From assembly GCF_009189165.1 (NCBI RefSeq), contig NZ_CP045118.1, positions 806,001-870,000 of the forward strand: a DNA stretch of 64,000 bases, read 5' to 3'. A model generated the notes under the pieces. The model ran no database searches and was not told the origin of the DNA. It saw only the letters and a list, made by a program, of their open reading frames with translations. This DNA comes from Pseudomonas sp. SCB32. GTDB lineage: Bacteria; Pseudomonadota; Gammaproteobacteria; Pseudomonadales; Pseudomonadaceae. The translations under genes were made by a program, and so were the position numbers. Shown here piece by piece: positions 16,312-25,448 of this stretch. Numbering within the stretch: position 1 is the first letter of the stretch; every line of letters begins with the position of its first letter.

Positions 16312-17694
16312 ATGACCTTCGCCTCCCTCGGCCTGATCGATCCCTTCCTGCGCGCCCTCGACGGGCTCGGCTACCAGACCCCGACGCCGGTCCAGGCCCA
16401 GGCCATCCCCGCGGTCCTCAAGGGCCGTGACCTGCTCGCCGCCGCGCAGACCGGCACCGGCAAGACCGCCGGTTTCGCCCTGCCGTTGTTGCAGAAATTG
16501 CTGCAGGAAGGCCCGCAGGTCGCCGCCAACTCGATCCGCGCGCTGGTGCTGGTGCCGACCCGCGAACTGGCCGAGCAGGTGCACGAGAGCTTCCGCGCCT
16601 ATGGCCAGCACGTACCGCTGCGCACGGCGGTGGCGTACGGCGGGGTGAGCATCAACCCGCAGATGATGAAGCTGCGCAAGGGCGTCGACGTACTGGTGGC
16701 GACCCCCGGCCGGCTGCTCGACCTGTACCGGCAGAACGCCCTGAAATTCACCCAGCTGCAGGCCCTGGTGCTGGACGAGGCCGACCGCATGCTCGACCTG
16801 GGCTTCGCCCGCGAGCTGGACGAAGTCTTCGCCGCGCTGCCCAGGCGCCGGCAGACCCTGCTGTTCTCCGCGACCTTCTCCGACGCCATCCGCCAGATGG
16901 CGCGTAACCTTTTGCGCGACCCGCTGACCATCGACGTGGCGCCGCGCAACACGGCGGCGAAGACGGTGAAGCAGCACCTGGTCACCGTGGACAAGAAGCG
17001 CAAGGCGGAGCTGTTCCTGCACCTGCTGCGCGAACAGGGCTGGAGCCAGGCGCTGGTGTTCGCCAAGACCCGCAAGGGTGTCGACGAACTGCTCGGCCTG
17101 CTGCAGGAAGAGGGCATCCGCGCCGACTCGATCCACGGCGACAAGCCGCAGCCGGCGCGCCTGCGCGCCCTGGCCCGGTTCAAGGCCGGCGAGGTGGACT
17201 TCCTCATCGCCACCGACGTGGCCGCCCGCGGCCTGGATATCGAGGAGATGCCGCTGGTGGTCAACTTCGACCTGCCCATCGTCCCCGAAGACTACGTGCA
17301 CCGTATCGGCCGTACCGGCCGCGCCGGCGCCAGCGGGCAGGCGATCTCGCTGGTCTGCGCCGACGAAGTGCAGCAGCTGGCGGCCATCGAGACGCTGATC
17401 GGCCAGACTCTGAAGCGCCATGAGGAAGACGGCTTCGAGCCGGACCACCGGGTGCCGGTCACCACGCCGGGCGGTCAGGTGCTGAAGAAGCCGAAGAAGC
17501 CCAAGCAACCCAAGGTGCCGGAGGGCAAGCCAGGCAAGGTCCACCTCGGCGCACTGCTGGAGGACAAGCCGCAAGTCAAGGCGGTGCGCAAGGCGCCGGG
17601 CTTTGGCCTGGGGGGCAAGGCAGGCGGCGGCAAGCCGGCCGGTGGCAAGTCATCTTCCGGTAAGCCGCCTGCCGGCAAGGGCCGCCGTCCCTGA
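16312..17694 (+). CDS. rhlE: DEAD-box RNA helicase, RhlE type
   Basis: A 460-residue helicase. It shows the Q motif (GYQTPTPVQAQAIP), motif I (AQTGTGKT), PTRELAEQ, TPGRLLDL, motif II DEADRMLDLGF, SAT (FSATF), then helicase C motifs ending HRIGRTGRAG. The C-terminal tail (about 385-460) is Lys/Gly/Pro-rich and probably adds RNA affinity, as in RhlE. It would remodel RNA in ribosome assembly or decay. Confidence 0.9.
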   Translation: MTFASLGLIDPFLRALDGLGYQTPTPVQAQAIPAVLKGRDLLAAAQTGTGKTAGFALPLLQKLLQEGPQVAANSIRALVLVPTRELAEQVHESFRAYGQHVPLRTAVAYGGVSINPQMMKLRKGVDVLVATPGRLLDLYRQNALKFTQLQALVLDEADRMLDLGFARELDEVFAALPRRRQTLLFSATFSDAIRQMARNLLRDPLTIDVAPRNTAAKTVKQHLVTVDKKRKAELFLHLLREQGWSQALVFAKTRKGVDELLGLLQEEGIRADSIHGDKPQPARLRALARFKAGEVDFLIATDVAARGLDIEEMPLVVNFDLPIVPEDYVHRIGRTGRAGASGQAISLVCADEVQQLAAIETLIGQTLKRHEEDGFEPDHRVPVTTPGGQVLKKPKKPKQPKVPEGKPGKVHLGALLEDKPQVKAVRKAPGFGLGGKAGGGKPAGGKSSSGKPPAGKGRRP

Positions 17695-17825
17695 GCCGCT
17701 AAGGCGCGCGTTGGCCGCGCCTGCTCTATCGCGGTGCGAAGCCAAGGGTTGAATCCGGGAATTCCGGAGCGTTCAGGTGCGTGGCGCAAAACCTGCATTT
17801 CCGTGTGCAATCCCCAACGCCTATA

Positions 17826-17844
17826 GTGTGCGCATCGCGCACAC
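17826..17844. promoter_or_regulatory. Perfect 8-bp-arm palindrome upstream of the LuxR-type regulator
   Basis: GTGTGCGCATCGCGCACAC has perfect 8-bp arms around ATC and ends 17 bases before the regulator's ATG. Position and symmetry suit an operator, perhaps for autoregulation. It was not found at the ABC operon start. Confidence 0.5.
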
Positions 17845-17861
17845 AACAAGAACGACACCCC

Positions 17862-18680
17862 ATGCGCCACAAGGAACTCAAAGCCTGGACCGGCGGAGTC
17901 GCCCATCTGCTCCCGCTGGCCGCCGGCCGCCCGCGTCTGCTCGGCCTCAGCCAGTGGCTGCAGCAGGTCTGCACGGTGGATAACTTCGTGCTCTTCGTCT
18001 ACGAAGGCAATCACCGCCCACTGGACCTGTTCGACACCTTCCCGGCCGACGTCCGCCACGTCTATGTCGAGGATTACCAGGTCGGCCCCTACCTGCTCGA
18101 TCCCTTCTACCTCGCCTGCACCCGCAACCAGGCGCCGGGCCTCTGGCGCCTGCGCCAGTTTGCGCCGGACCACTTCTACCTCGGCGAGTACTACCAGACC
18201 TACTACCAGCAGACCGGCCTGACCGAGGAGATCGCCTTCTTCGTCGACCTCGCCGATGGCGCCACGGCGGTGCTGTCGCTGATGCGCAAGACCGTAAGCC
18301 CCGCCTACAGCCGCGACGAGATGCAGATGCTTGAGTGCGCACGGCCGGTGGTGGAACAGGTGGTGCGCGAGGCCTGGGAACTGCGCCGCGCACAACCGCG
18401 CCCGGAGCAGGACCTCGACTACCAGATCCGCGAGGCGTTCGACCAGTTCGGTGCGCAGGTGCTCACCGCCCGCGAGCAGGAGATCGTCCAGCTGCTGCTG
18501 CGCGGCCACTCCAGCGCCTCGGTGGCGGAGCAGCTGGACATCAGCCCCGGCACGGTGAAGATCCACCGCAAGAACATCTACGCCAAGCTCGGCATCGGCA
18601 GCCAGTCGGAGCTGCTGGGCCTGTTCATCCGCGAATTGGGTGGGCGGGATGCGGCGGGTGGGATGCTGGCGGTGGGCTGA
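17862..18680 (+). CDS. LuxR-type transcriptional regulator
   Basis: A 272-residue regulator with a C-terminal LuxR/GerE helix-turn-helix (about 205-260: LTAREQEIVQLLLRGHSSASVAEQLDISPGTVKIHRKNIYAKLGI). The N-terminal 190 residues match no domain I can name and probably sense a ligand. There is no phospho-receiver motif. The start at 17862 was chosen over the open frame to 17781 because the palindrome at 17826-17844 falls in that extension. It precedes the polyamine-type importer and aldehyde dehydrogenase on the same strand and likely controls them. Confidence 0.85.
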   Translation: MRHKELKAWTGGVAHLLPLAAGRPRLLGLSQWLQQVCTVDNFVLFVYEGNHRPLDLFDTFPADVRHVYVEDYQVGPYLLDPFYLACTRNQAPGLWRLRQFAPDHFYLGEYYQTYYQQTGLTEEIAFFVDLADGATAVLSLMRKTVSPAYSRDEMQMLECARPVVEQVVREAWELRRAQPRPEQDLDYQIREAFDQFGAQVLTAREQEIVQLLLRGHSSASVAEQLDISPGTVKIHRKNIYAKLGIGSQSELLGLFIRELGGRDAAGGMLAVG

Positions 18681-18693
18681 GCGGCGGCTCTTC

Positions 18694-18778
18694 GTAGGAG
18701 CGAGGGGGCGCCCAGCCCTTGCTCGCGAACCGACCTGGCTCGGTGTCCTGGAATGTTCGCGAGCAAGCTCGCGCCTAC
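18694..18778. repeat. REP palindrome (GTAGGAGCGAG family)
   Basis: GTAGGAGCGAGG on the left pairs with GCGAGCAAGCTCGCGCCTAC on the right around an AT-poorer spacer. Related to the short perfect palindrome at 41166-41191. Confidence 0.75.
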
Positions 18779-18805
18779 AGATACAGACAGCTCCGGGTGC
18801 CCTTT

Positions 18806-18851
18806 GTAGGAGCGGGCCATGCCCGCGATCGCGGGCATGGCGCGCTCCTAC
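18806..18851. repeat. REP palindrome (GTAGGAGCGGGCC family)
   Basis: Nearly perfect hairpin: GTAGGAGCGGGCCATGCCCGCG followed at once by its reverse complement with one mismatch. Confidence 0.85.
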
Positions 18852-18981
18852 AGGGAAGCCCATTCCGCGATTGCGTGCCGAGAGAACCAATCACGCCATC
18901 TATCCCCCGAGGGATATATACACCCCGAAAGCCCCATTGATAGCGTGACTGCCAACAAGAACAAGGTTGGAGTGCGCGGTG

Positions 18982-20097
18982 ATGGAGAGCGGTCAGGATT
19001 TCGATATCGAATTCCGTAACGTGGTCAAGCGCTACGGCAGCGTGCCGGCGGTCAACGGCCTGAGCTTCAAGGTGAAGCGCGGCGCCTTCCATTCCTTCCT
19101 CGGCAGTTCAGGCTGCGGCAAGACCACCACCCTGCGGATGATCGCCGGCTTCGAGCAGCCCAGCGAAGGCGAAGTGCTGCTGGCCGGCCAGGCGGTGGCC
19201 GGGGTGCCGGCGCACCAGCGGCCGGTGAACATGGTGTTCCAGCATTACGCACTGTTCCCGCACCTGACGGTGGCCGAGAACATCGCCTATGGCCTGCGCT
19301 ATCGCACGCCGCGCCCGGACCGCGCGCAGCAGCGCCGGATGGCCGACGAGGCGCTGGAGATGGTGCGCCTTTCCGGCTTCGGTGCGCGCAAGCCGCACGA
19401 GCTTTCCGGCGGTCAGCAGCAGCGCGTGGCGCTCGCCCGCGCACTGGTGAACAAGCCCACCGTGCTGCTGCTCGACGAGCCGCTGGCCGCGCTCGACCGC
19501 AAGCTGCGCAAGGAGATGCAATCGGAACTGCTGCGCCTGCAGCGCGAGGTCGGCATCACCTTCGTGCTGGTCACCCATGACCAGGAAGAGGCGCTGTCGA
19601 TGAGCGACAGCATCAGCATCATGAAAGATGGCCTGATCATCCAGACCGCTACGCCCGAAGCGCTCTACGAAACCCCGGCGAGCCGCTACGTGGCCGACTT
19701 CATCGGCGAGTCGAACCTGTTCTCCGGCACCGTGCGGCGCTTCGAGGGCGAGCGCGTGGTGTTGGGCACCTCGGCGGGCCTGGAGCTGAGCAGCCCGGCG
19801 ACGCCCACCGGCCCGCTGCTTTCGCCCCAGGCCGAGGGCTGTATCGCGGTGCGTCCGGAGCTGATCGGCATCGCCGCCGCCGACTCGGAACTGCAGCGCG
19901 AGGTGCGCCTGAAAGGCCGCGTCGAGGACCGCATCTATCTGGGCAATCTCACCGAATACCGCGTACGTACCGACGCCTTCGGCATCGTCTGCGTGCGTGT
20001 GCCGCGCCTGGCCGGCGGCGCGGGTGAAGGCTTCGAACACGGCGCGCCGGTGCAGGTCGGCTGGAACCAGGCCAGCGGCCTGGCCATGGCCCTCTGA
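18982..20097 (+). CDS. Polyamine-type ABC transporter, ATP-binding subunit
   Basis: A 371-residue ATPase of the PotA/SpuF type. Walker A is GSSGCGKTT, Q-loop MVFQHYALFPH, signature LSGGQQQR, Walker B VLLLDEP, and H-loop VTHDQ. A C-terminal TOBE domain (about 270-371) follows. The frame is open to 18967 (a TTG) and has GTG at 18979. The ATG at 18982 lies 9 bases after GGAG and is chosen. First gene of an importer operon with a binding protein, two permeases and an aldehyde dehydrogenase. Confidence 0.9.
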   Translation: MESGQDFDIEFRNVVKRYGSVPAVNGLSFKVKRGAFHSFLGSSGCGKTTTLRMIAGFEQPSEGEVLLAGQAVAGVPAHQRPVNMVFQHYALFPHLTVAENIAYGLRYRTPRPDRAQQRRMADEALEMVRLSGFGARKPHELSGGQQQRVALARALVNKPTVLLLDEPLAALDRKLRKEMQSELLRLQREVGITFVLVTHDQEEALSMSDSISIMKDGLIIQTATPEALYETPASRYVADFIGESNLFSGTVRRFEGERVVLGTSAGLELSSPATPTGPLLSPQAEGCIAVRPELIGIAAADSELQREVRLKGRVEDRIYLGNLTEYRVRTDAFGIVCVRVPRLAGGAGEGFEHGAPVQVGWNQASGLAMAL

Positions 20098-20161
20098 GCC
20101 TGGCGAATCCCGATGATCCAACCCTAACGACAGACAATCAGCAGACAGGCGGGGAGTGACG

Positions 20162-21304
20162 ATGGACAAGAAGAACTTCATCAAGACGATGCGCAGCTGG
20201 GAAAACGGCTCCATCACGCGTCGCGAGTTTCTCGGCAAGACCGGCCTCGGGCTGGCGATGGCCGTGGTGGCTGCCAACACCCCCGGCCTGTTGACTGGCA
20301 AGGCTTATGCGGGAGAGAACACTTCCATCGGCGACCGCCTGGCCCTGGCCACCTGGCCGAACTACCACAGCCCGGAGAATTTCGAGGCCTTCGCCAAAAC
20401 CACCGGCGCCCGGGTGCAGATGAACGTGTTCGGCTCCAACGAGGAGATGCTCGCCAAGCTGCAGGCTGGCGGCAGCGGCTGGGATGTCTTCGTGCCGACC
20501 AACTACACCATCAGCACCTACGTGCAGCTCGGGCTGATCGAGCCGCTGGACCTCTCGCGCATCCCCAACTTCGACCCGAAGGCCTTCCAGGAGCGCTTCA
20601 TGGCCCAGGGCACGGTGGATGGCAAGGTCTACGCGGTGCCGAAGAACTGGGGCACCACCGGGATCATCTACGACGCAAGCCACATCAAGGGCAATCCGGA
20701 TTCCTGGAAGCAGTTCTGGGACCTGACGCTGACCAGCGCCTCGGGGCGCACCATCGTCCACGACTACCAGCTCACCGCCATCGGCAACGCGCTCAAGTAC
20801 TACGGCTACAGCTTCAACTCGCTGGACCCGAAGGAGCTGGCCGAAGCCGAGAAGCTGTTGATCCAGTCCAAGCCGCACCTGTTCGCCATCAACTCCGACA
20901 TCCAGCCCTCGCTGCGCAATGGCGACGCCTGGATGGCCATGGCCTGGACCGGCGACGCCTCCCAGCTGCACCGCGACAACCCGGAAATGACCTTCGTGCT
21001 GGGCAAGGAGGGCGGCGAAATCTGGAGCGACTTCTTCGCCATTCCCAAAGGCGCCGAGCACAAGGACGCCGCCTATGCGTTCATCAACTACCTGCTCGAC
21101 CCGCAGCACAACAAGCTGGAAGTGCTCGCCCACGGCTACCCGAGCGGGGACAAGCGCGTCGATGCGCTGCTGTCCAAGGCGATGCTCGACGACCCGATCA
21201 TGTACCCGGCGGCCGAGCGGCTTTCACCGCTGGAGTTCGGCGCCGCGGCGACCCTTACCAGCCCGGCGCGTGCCGAACTGATGGCGCGGTTCAAGGCGGC
21301 GTAA
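20162..21304 (+). CDS. Polyamine-type ABC transporter, Tat-exported binding protein
   Basis: A 380-residue periplasmic binding protein of the PotD/PotF group. The N-terminus has a twin-arginine signal: ITRREFLGKTGLGLAMAVVAANTP, with cleavage likely after KAYA. Tat export of a PotD-like protein means it folds before crossing the membrane. The mature part has LALATWPNYHSPENFEAF at its start and the usual two lobes. An in-frame GTG at 20156 is the alternative start; GGGGAG precedes both. Ligand probably a polyamine or a small amine, inferred from the adjacent dehydrogenase. Confidence 0.87.
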   Translation: MDKKNFIKTMRSWENGSITRREFLGKTGLGLAMAVVAANTPGLLTGKAYAGENTSIGDRLALATWPNYHSPENFEAFAKTTGARVQMNVFGSNEEMLAKLQAGGSGWDVFVPTNYTISTYVQLGLIEPLDLSRIPNFDPKAFQERFMAQGTVDGKVYAVPKNWGTTGIIYDASHIKGNPDSWKQFWDLTLTSASGRTIVHDYQLTAIGNALKYYGYSFNSLDPKELAEAEKLLIQSKPHLFAINSDIQPSLRNGDAWMAMAWTGDASQLHRDNPEMTFVLGKEGGEIWSDFFAIPKGAEHKDAAYAFINYLLDPQHNKLEVLAHGYPSGDKRVDALLSKAMLDDPIMYPAAERLSPLEFGAAATLTSPARAELMARFKAA

Positions 21305-21309
21305 GCCGG

Positions 21310-21388
21310 CACTGGGTTCCCGCGTTCGCGGGAATGACGATGAAGGCGCGTGTCCTGACGTCACCCCCGCGAATGCGGGGGCCCAGTG
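21310..21388. repeat. REP/BIME palindrome (CCCGCGTTCGCGGG family)
   Basis: Outer arms CACTGGG and CCCAGTG enclose two opposed CCCGCG-CGGG hairpins. It lies between the binding-protein gene and the first permease, inside the operon, so it is probably transcribed and may protect the upstream message from decay. Confidence 0.85.
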
Positions 21389-21434
21389 ACTGATGCCGCT
21401 CACAGGCGACAACCCCATGCCTAGGGATTCGAAC

Positions 21435-22346
21435 ATGAACATCGCTGTCAGCGCTCCGTTGCCGCAGACCCGGGCGACGCCCTCGGTCTCGCGTGCGCAA
21501 AGCCTCGGCCGGCGCGTCACGCTGCTGCTGCTTTTGCCCTCCACCCTGTGGTTCCTGCTTCTGCTCATGATGCCGCTGGTGATCATCCTGGTCTTCAGCT
21601 TCGGCGAGCGCAGCGCCGTGGGCGGCTACGGCGGCGGGCTGACGCTGGAGAACTACCTGAACCTCGGCTCCCGCGCCCAGGCCTTCTGGAACACCCTGAC
21701 CCTGGCGCCGCTGGGCACCCTGGCGTGCCTGCTGGCGGCCTATCCGCTGGCCTACTTCCTGGCGGTGAAGGTGCGGCGCAACAAGTCGCTGCTGCTGACC
21801 CTGGTCATCGTGCCGTTCTGGACCAGCTTCCTGATCCGCACCTACGCCTGGATCTTCCTGCTCAGCGGCCGTGGCATCCCGGCGCTGCTGGAGACCTTCG
21901 GCATCGCCGACGTGCGCCTGATCAACACGCCTTACGCGGTGCTGATCGGCATCGTCTACGGCTATCTGCCGCTGATGGTGTTCCCCATCTACGTGGCCCT
22001 GGAGAAACTCGACAAACGCCTGCTTGAAGCCTCCGGCGACCTCGGCGCCAGTGCCTTCGAAACCTTCCGCCGGATCACCCTGCCGCTCTCCGCGCCGGGG
22101 GTGATCACCGGGGTGATGCTGGTGTTCATCCTGCTCATGGGCGAGTTCCTGATTCCGGCGATCCTCGGCGGCGGCAAGGTGTTCTTCGTCGGCAACGCCC
22201 TGGTCGACCTGTTCCTGCAATCGCGCAACTGGCCCTTCGGCAGTGCGGTGGCGATGACCCTGGTGGCGATGATGCTGGCGATCATCGGCCTGTACCTGAA
22301 ACTCGTGGCCCGCTTCGGCGGCTCGCGCAACGACGGGGTGCTCTGA
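21435..22346 (+). CDS. Polyamine-type ABC transporter permease, PotB/H-like
   Basis: A 303-residue inner-membrane permease with about six helices. The EAA loop that contacts the ATPase reads EASGDLGASAFETFRRITLPLSAPGV. The ATG at 21435 has AGGGA at 21423-21427; the frame is open upstream to 21393, which would run into the REP element. One base separates it from the second permease. Confidence 0.9.
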   Translation: MNIAVSAPLPQTRATPSVSRAQSLGRRVTLLLLLPSTLWFLLLLMMPLVIILVFSFGERSAVGGYGGGLTLENYLNLGSRAQAFWNTLTLAPLGTLACLLAAYPLAYFLAVKVRRNKSLLLTLVIVPFWTSFLIRTYAWIFLLSGRGIPALLETFGIADVRLINTPYAVLIGIVYGYLPLMVFPIYVALEKLDKRLLEASGDLGASAFETFRRITLPLSAPGVITGVMLVFILLMGEFLIPAILGGGKVFFVGNALVDLFLQSRNWPFGSAVAMTLVAMMLAIIGLYLKLVARFGGSRNDGVL

Positions 22347-22347
22347 C

Positions 22348-23166
22348 ATGTGGCTGCGCAGTTACTCCACCTCGGTCTACCTGTTCCTCTACGCGCCTAT
22401 CGCGCTGATCATGCTCTTCGCCTTCAATGCCGGGCGCAGCGGGCTGAGCTTCCAGTGCTGCTCGGTGCAGTGGTTCGGCCGCGCCTTCGGCAACCCGTTC
22501 ATCATGGAAGCCCTGGGCAACAGCGCGCTGATCGCCCTTTGCTCGGCGCTGATCGCCACGCTGTTCGGCACCCTCGCGGTGTTCGGCCTGCAGCGGGTCG
22601 GCAAGCGGGTACGGCTGCTGTTCGACGCGCTGACCTACTGCGCGATCATCGTGCCGGGCATCGTCATTGGTATCGCCACGCTGATCGCCTTCATCACCCT
22701 GTTCGACATCCTCAACCCACTGCTGGCGCTGCTGGATATCGGCCTGCCGAAACTCAACATGGGCTTCGGCACGGTCATGGCGGCGCATTCGCTGTTCACC
22801 ATGGCACTGGTGATGGTGATCGTCCGCACCCGCGTCGAGGCAATGGACCAGTCGCTGCTGGAGGCTTCCGCCGATCTCTATGCGCCGCCACTGGATACCT
22901 TCTGGCGCGTGATGCTGCCGCAGATCGCCCCGGCCATCCTCGCCGGCTTCCTGTTGGCGTTCACCTTCAGCTTCGACGATTTCATCATCGCCTTCTTCGT
23001 CGCCGGCTCTGAAACCACGCTGCCGATCTACATCTTCTCGTCGATCCGCCGGGGTATCACGCCGGAGATCAACGCCATCTCCACGGTGATCATCTGCGCC
23101 TCGCTGGCGCTGCTGTTCACCTCCCGCTACCTGCAGAACCGCCGCACCGGCGTACAGGCCGCCTGA
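22348..23166 (+). CDS. Polyamine-type ABC transporter permease, PotC/I-like
   Basis: A 272-residue permease with about six helices. The EAA loop is EASADLYAPPLDTFWRVMLPQIAPAI, and FSFDDFIIAFFVAGSETTLPIYI in the last helices is typical of PotC-type partners. The ATG begins one base after the stop of the first permease gene, so the two should be co-translated and form a heterodimer. Confidence 0.9.
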   Translation: MWLRSYSTSVYLFLYAPIALIMLFAFNAGRSGLSFQCCSVQWFGRAFGNPFIMEALGNSALIALCSALIATLFGTLAVFGLQRVGKRVRLLFDALTYCAIIVPGIVIGIATLIAFITLFDILNPLLALLDIGLPKLNMGFGTVMAAHSLFTMALVMVIVRTRVEAMDQSLLEASADLYAPPLDTFWRVMLPQIAPAILAGFLLAFTFSFDDFIIAFFVAGSETTLPIYIFSSIRRGITPEINAISTVIICASLALLFTSRYLQNRRTGVQAA

Positions 23167-23191
23167 AGGCCGACTTCAAGGAGACTCGAGG

Positions 23192-24667
23192 ATGCGTGAC
23201 CAGCTCTACATCAACGGGCAGTGGGTCAGGCCGGACCTGGGCGGCCACTTCACCAGCTTCGACCCGGCCACCGGCCAGCCCCTGCGGGAAGTGCCGGCGG
23301 CCACCGAAGAAGACGTCGACCATGCCGTGCGCGCGGCGCACACGGCGTTCAATCGTGGCTGGGGCCAGACCCGTGGCGCCGAGCGTGCCGAGTGGCTGGA
23401 GGCGTTGGCCGCCGAACTCGAGCGCAATCAGGATGCCCTGGCCGAGCTGGAGGTGCGCGACAACGGCAAGCCGCTGCCCGAGGCGCAATGGGACGTGGCC
23501 GACGCCATCGGTTGCTTCCGCTACTACGCGGAGCTGGCGCGGCAACTGGACGAGCGCCAGGACCAGGTCCTGGCGCTGCCCGACGAGCGCTTCCGCTGCC
23601 GCATCCGCCAGGAACCAGTGGGCGTGGCGGGGCAGATCATCCCCTGGAACTACCCGCTGCTGATGGCTTCGTGGAAGGTCGCGCCGGCCCTGGCAGCGGG
23701 CGCGACCTGCGTGCTCAAGCCGTCCGAGCTGACCCCGCTGAGCGCGCTGGAGCTGGCCGCCGCGGCGGATGCCGTGGGGCTGCCGGCGGGTGTGCTGAAC
23801 GTGCTGCCCGGCCTGGGCGCGGAGGCCGGTGGGCCGCTCAGCCAGCACCCGGGCGTGGACAAGCTGGCCTTCACCGGCAGCGTTCCGACCGGCTCGCGGA
23901 TCATGTCGGCGGCGGCTCAGGACATCAAGAACGTCAGCCTGGAGCTGGGCGGCAAATCGGCCTTCATTGTCTTCGACGACAGCGATGTCGAAGCGGCGGT
24001 GGAATGGATCCTGTTCGGCATCTTCTGGAACCAGGGCCAGGTATGCAGCGCCACCTCGCGCCTGCTGGTACAGGAGGGCATCGCCCCGCGCCTGATCGAG
24101 CGGCTGGTGGAGGCGACCCGCGCCATCACCATCGGCAACGGCCTGGAGCCGGGCGTGCTGCTCGGCCCGCTGGTCAGCCAGGGGCAGCACGAGAAGGTGC
24201 TGGGTTTCGTCGAGAAGGGCCGCGCGGGCGGCGCCCGGTTGCTTACCGGCGGAAGGCGTCCGGCGGGGCTGGAGGAGGGCTGGTTCATTGAACCGGCGAT
24301 CTTCGACGAGCCGGCCGAGGACGCGCTGATCTGGCGCGAGGAAATATTCGGCCCGGTGCTCTGCGTGAAGCGCTTCAAGACTGAGGCTGAGGCCCTGCGC
24401 CTGGCCAACGACAGCCGCTTCGGCCTGGCCGGCGCGGTGATGTCGGGCGACCCGCAGCGCGCCGCGCGGGTGGCCGACGGGCTGCGCGCGGGGATCGTCT
24501 GGGTCAACTGCTCGCAACCGACTTTCACCCAGGCGCCCTGGGGCGGCATGAAGCAGAGCGGCATCGGCCGCGAGCTGGGCGTGTGGGGGCTGGAGAATTA
24601 CCTGGAGGTGAAGCAGGTGACCGAGTACATCTCGGACCAGCCGTGGGGGTGGTACCTGAAGGACTGA
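23192..24667 (+). CDS. NAD(P)-dependent aldehyde dehydrogenase (betaine-aldehyde/aminoaldehyde type)
   Basis: A 491-residue dehydrogenase. It shows IPWNYPLLMASWKVAPAL, the cofactor-site FTGSVPTGSRI, the general base Glu in LELGGKS and the nucleophile Cys in NQGQVCSATSR. The late motif EEIFGPVL is present. Subfamily pattern points to betaine-aldehyde or gamma-aminobutyraldehyde dehydrogenases. Being last in an amine-importer operon, it probably oxidises the aldehyde made from the imported amine. No amine oxidase or transaminase is next to it, so another locus must supply that step. Confidence 0.88.
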   Translation: MRDQLYINGQWVRPDLGGHFTSFDPATGQPLREVPAATEEDVDHAVRAAHTAFNRGWGQTRGAERAEWLEALAAELERNQDALAELEVRDNGKPLPEAQWDVADAIGCFRYYAELARQLDERQDQVLALPDERFRCRIRQEPVGVAGQIIPWNYPLLMASWKVAPALAAGATCVLKPSELTPLSALELAAAADAVGLPAGVLNVLPGLGAEAGGPLSQHPGVDKLAFTGSVPTGSRIMSAAAQDIKNVSLELGGKSAFIVFDDSDVEAAVEWILFGIFWNQGQVCSATSRLLVQEGIAPRLIERLVEATRAITIGNGLEPGVLLGPLVSQGQHEKVLGFVEKGRAGGARLLTGGRRPAGLEEGWFIEPAIFDEPAEDALIWREEIFGPVLCVKRFKTEAEALRLANDSRFGLAGAVMSGDPQRAARVADGLRAGIVWVNCSQPTFTQAPWGGMKQSGIGRELGVWGLENYLEVKQVTEYISDQPWGWYLKD

Positions 24668-24685
24668 CGGCTCCCTCTGAAAAAC

Positions 24686-24755
24686 TTCGCGGGCATGACC
24701 CGCTCCTACAAGAGCTTGCCGAAGCCCCCTGTAGGAGCGGGTCATGCCCGCGAAC
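24686..24755. repeat. REP palindrome (GTAGGAGCGGGTC family)
   Basis: Left arm TTCGCGGGCATGACCCGCTC and right arm GAGCGGGTCATGCCCGCGAA are perfect complements, separated by about 30 bases. It lies at the 3' end of the importer operon and could act as its terminator. Confidence 0.88.
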
Positions 24756-24783
24756 GGTTGTACACCCTATGTCCGGGTTCGGC

Positions 24784-25389
24784 TCATAGCGGTCGCTGCA
24801 TGTAGCGACTGCCGGCCACGCCCGGCAGGGTCGAGGCGCGCTCCACCTGCACGCTGAAGCCCAGCCGCTCGTAGAGCGCCTGGGCCTTGGGGTTGGCCGT
24901 GGAGACATCCAGCGCCGCCATGGGCAGGCCGGCGCTGCGGCCGATCTGCAGGAAGTGCTCGATCAACTGGCTGCCCAGCCCCTCGCCACGCCGCGCCGAG
25001 GTGACGCCCAGGTGCGCCAGGTAGAGAGTGCGCCGGGGCGGCGGGCAGATGATCCGTTCCAGTTGCAGGCCGCGAACGATCACCCTCGGTGAGCCGAGCC
25101 GGAAGTAGCCGAGGATCTGCCGGGTGGCCGCGAGCATGTAGCCGAGGTTCACCTCGCCGCCGAACACCGTCCCCGCCGCCACCACTTCACCATCCCGTTC
25201 GCCGACCCAGTGCTGGCGCCAGCCGAACTGGCCGCCGCCCTGGAGAAAGGCGTAGCGCAGGAAGTCCTGGGCGCTGTTGCGGCCAGGGCGGGCGAAGGCG
25301 TAGTCGAAGGCGTCGGGACCGGAGCTGTAGATCAGCGGGACGGCGGCGTCGATATCATCGGGGCGGGCGCGGCGGAAGGTCAGTGACAT
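24784..25389 (-). CDS. GNAT-family N-acetyltransferase
   Basis: A 201-residue acetyltransferase. The acetyl-CoA-binding segment is LAHLGVTSARRGEGLGSQLIEHFL (about residues 123-146), and the late ALDVSTANPKAQALYERLGF motif is typical of the fold. Substrate unknown. It lies 59 bases downstream of the BaiN-like gene's... strand partner region and is transcribed leftward, away from that gene's stop. Confidence 0.85.
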   Translation of the reverse strand: MSLTFRRARPDDIDAAVPLIYSSGPDAFDYAFARPGRNSAQDFLRYAFLQGGGQFGWRQHWVGERDGEVVAAGTVFGGEVNLGYMLAATRQILGYFRLGSPRVIVRGLQLERIICPPPRRTLYLAHLGVTSARRGEGLGSQLIEHFLQIGRSAGLPMAALDVSTANPKAQALYERLGFSVQVERASTLPGVAGSRYMQRPL

Positions 25390-25448
25390 GCAGGCGACTC
25401 CTGGCTGGGAGCCTGAAATCTAGCACTGTCGTTCCATTTGCGCAGTGC

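Larger units (their letters stand above)
18681..18981. other. Intergenic region with two REP elements
   Basis: No gene seen. REP palindromes at 18694-18778 and 18806-18851 fill the first half. The second half, with GAGGGATATATACACC around 18908-18923, is AT-richer and is where the promoter of the ABC importer should lie. Confidence 0.55.
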
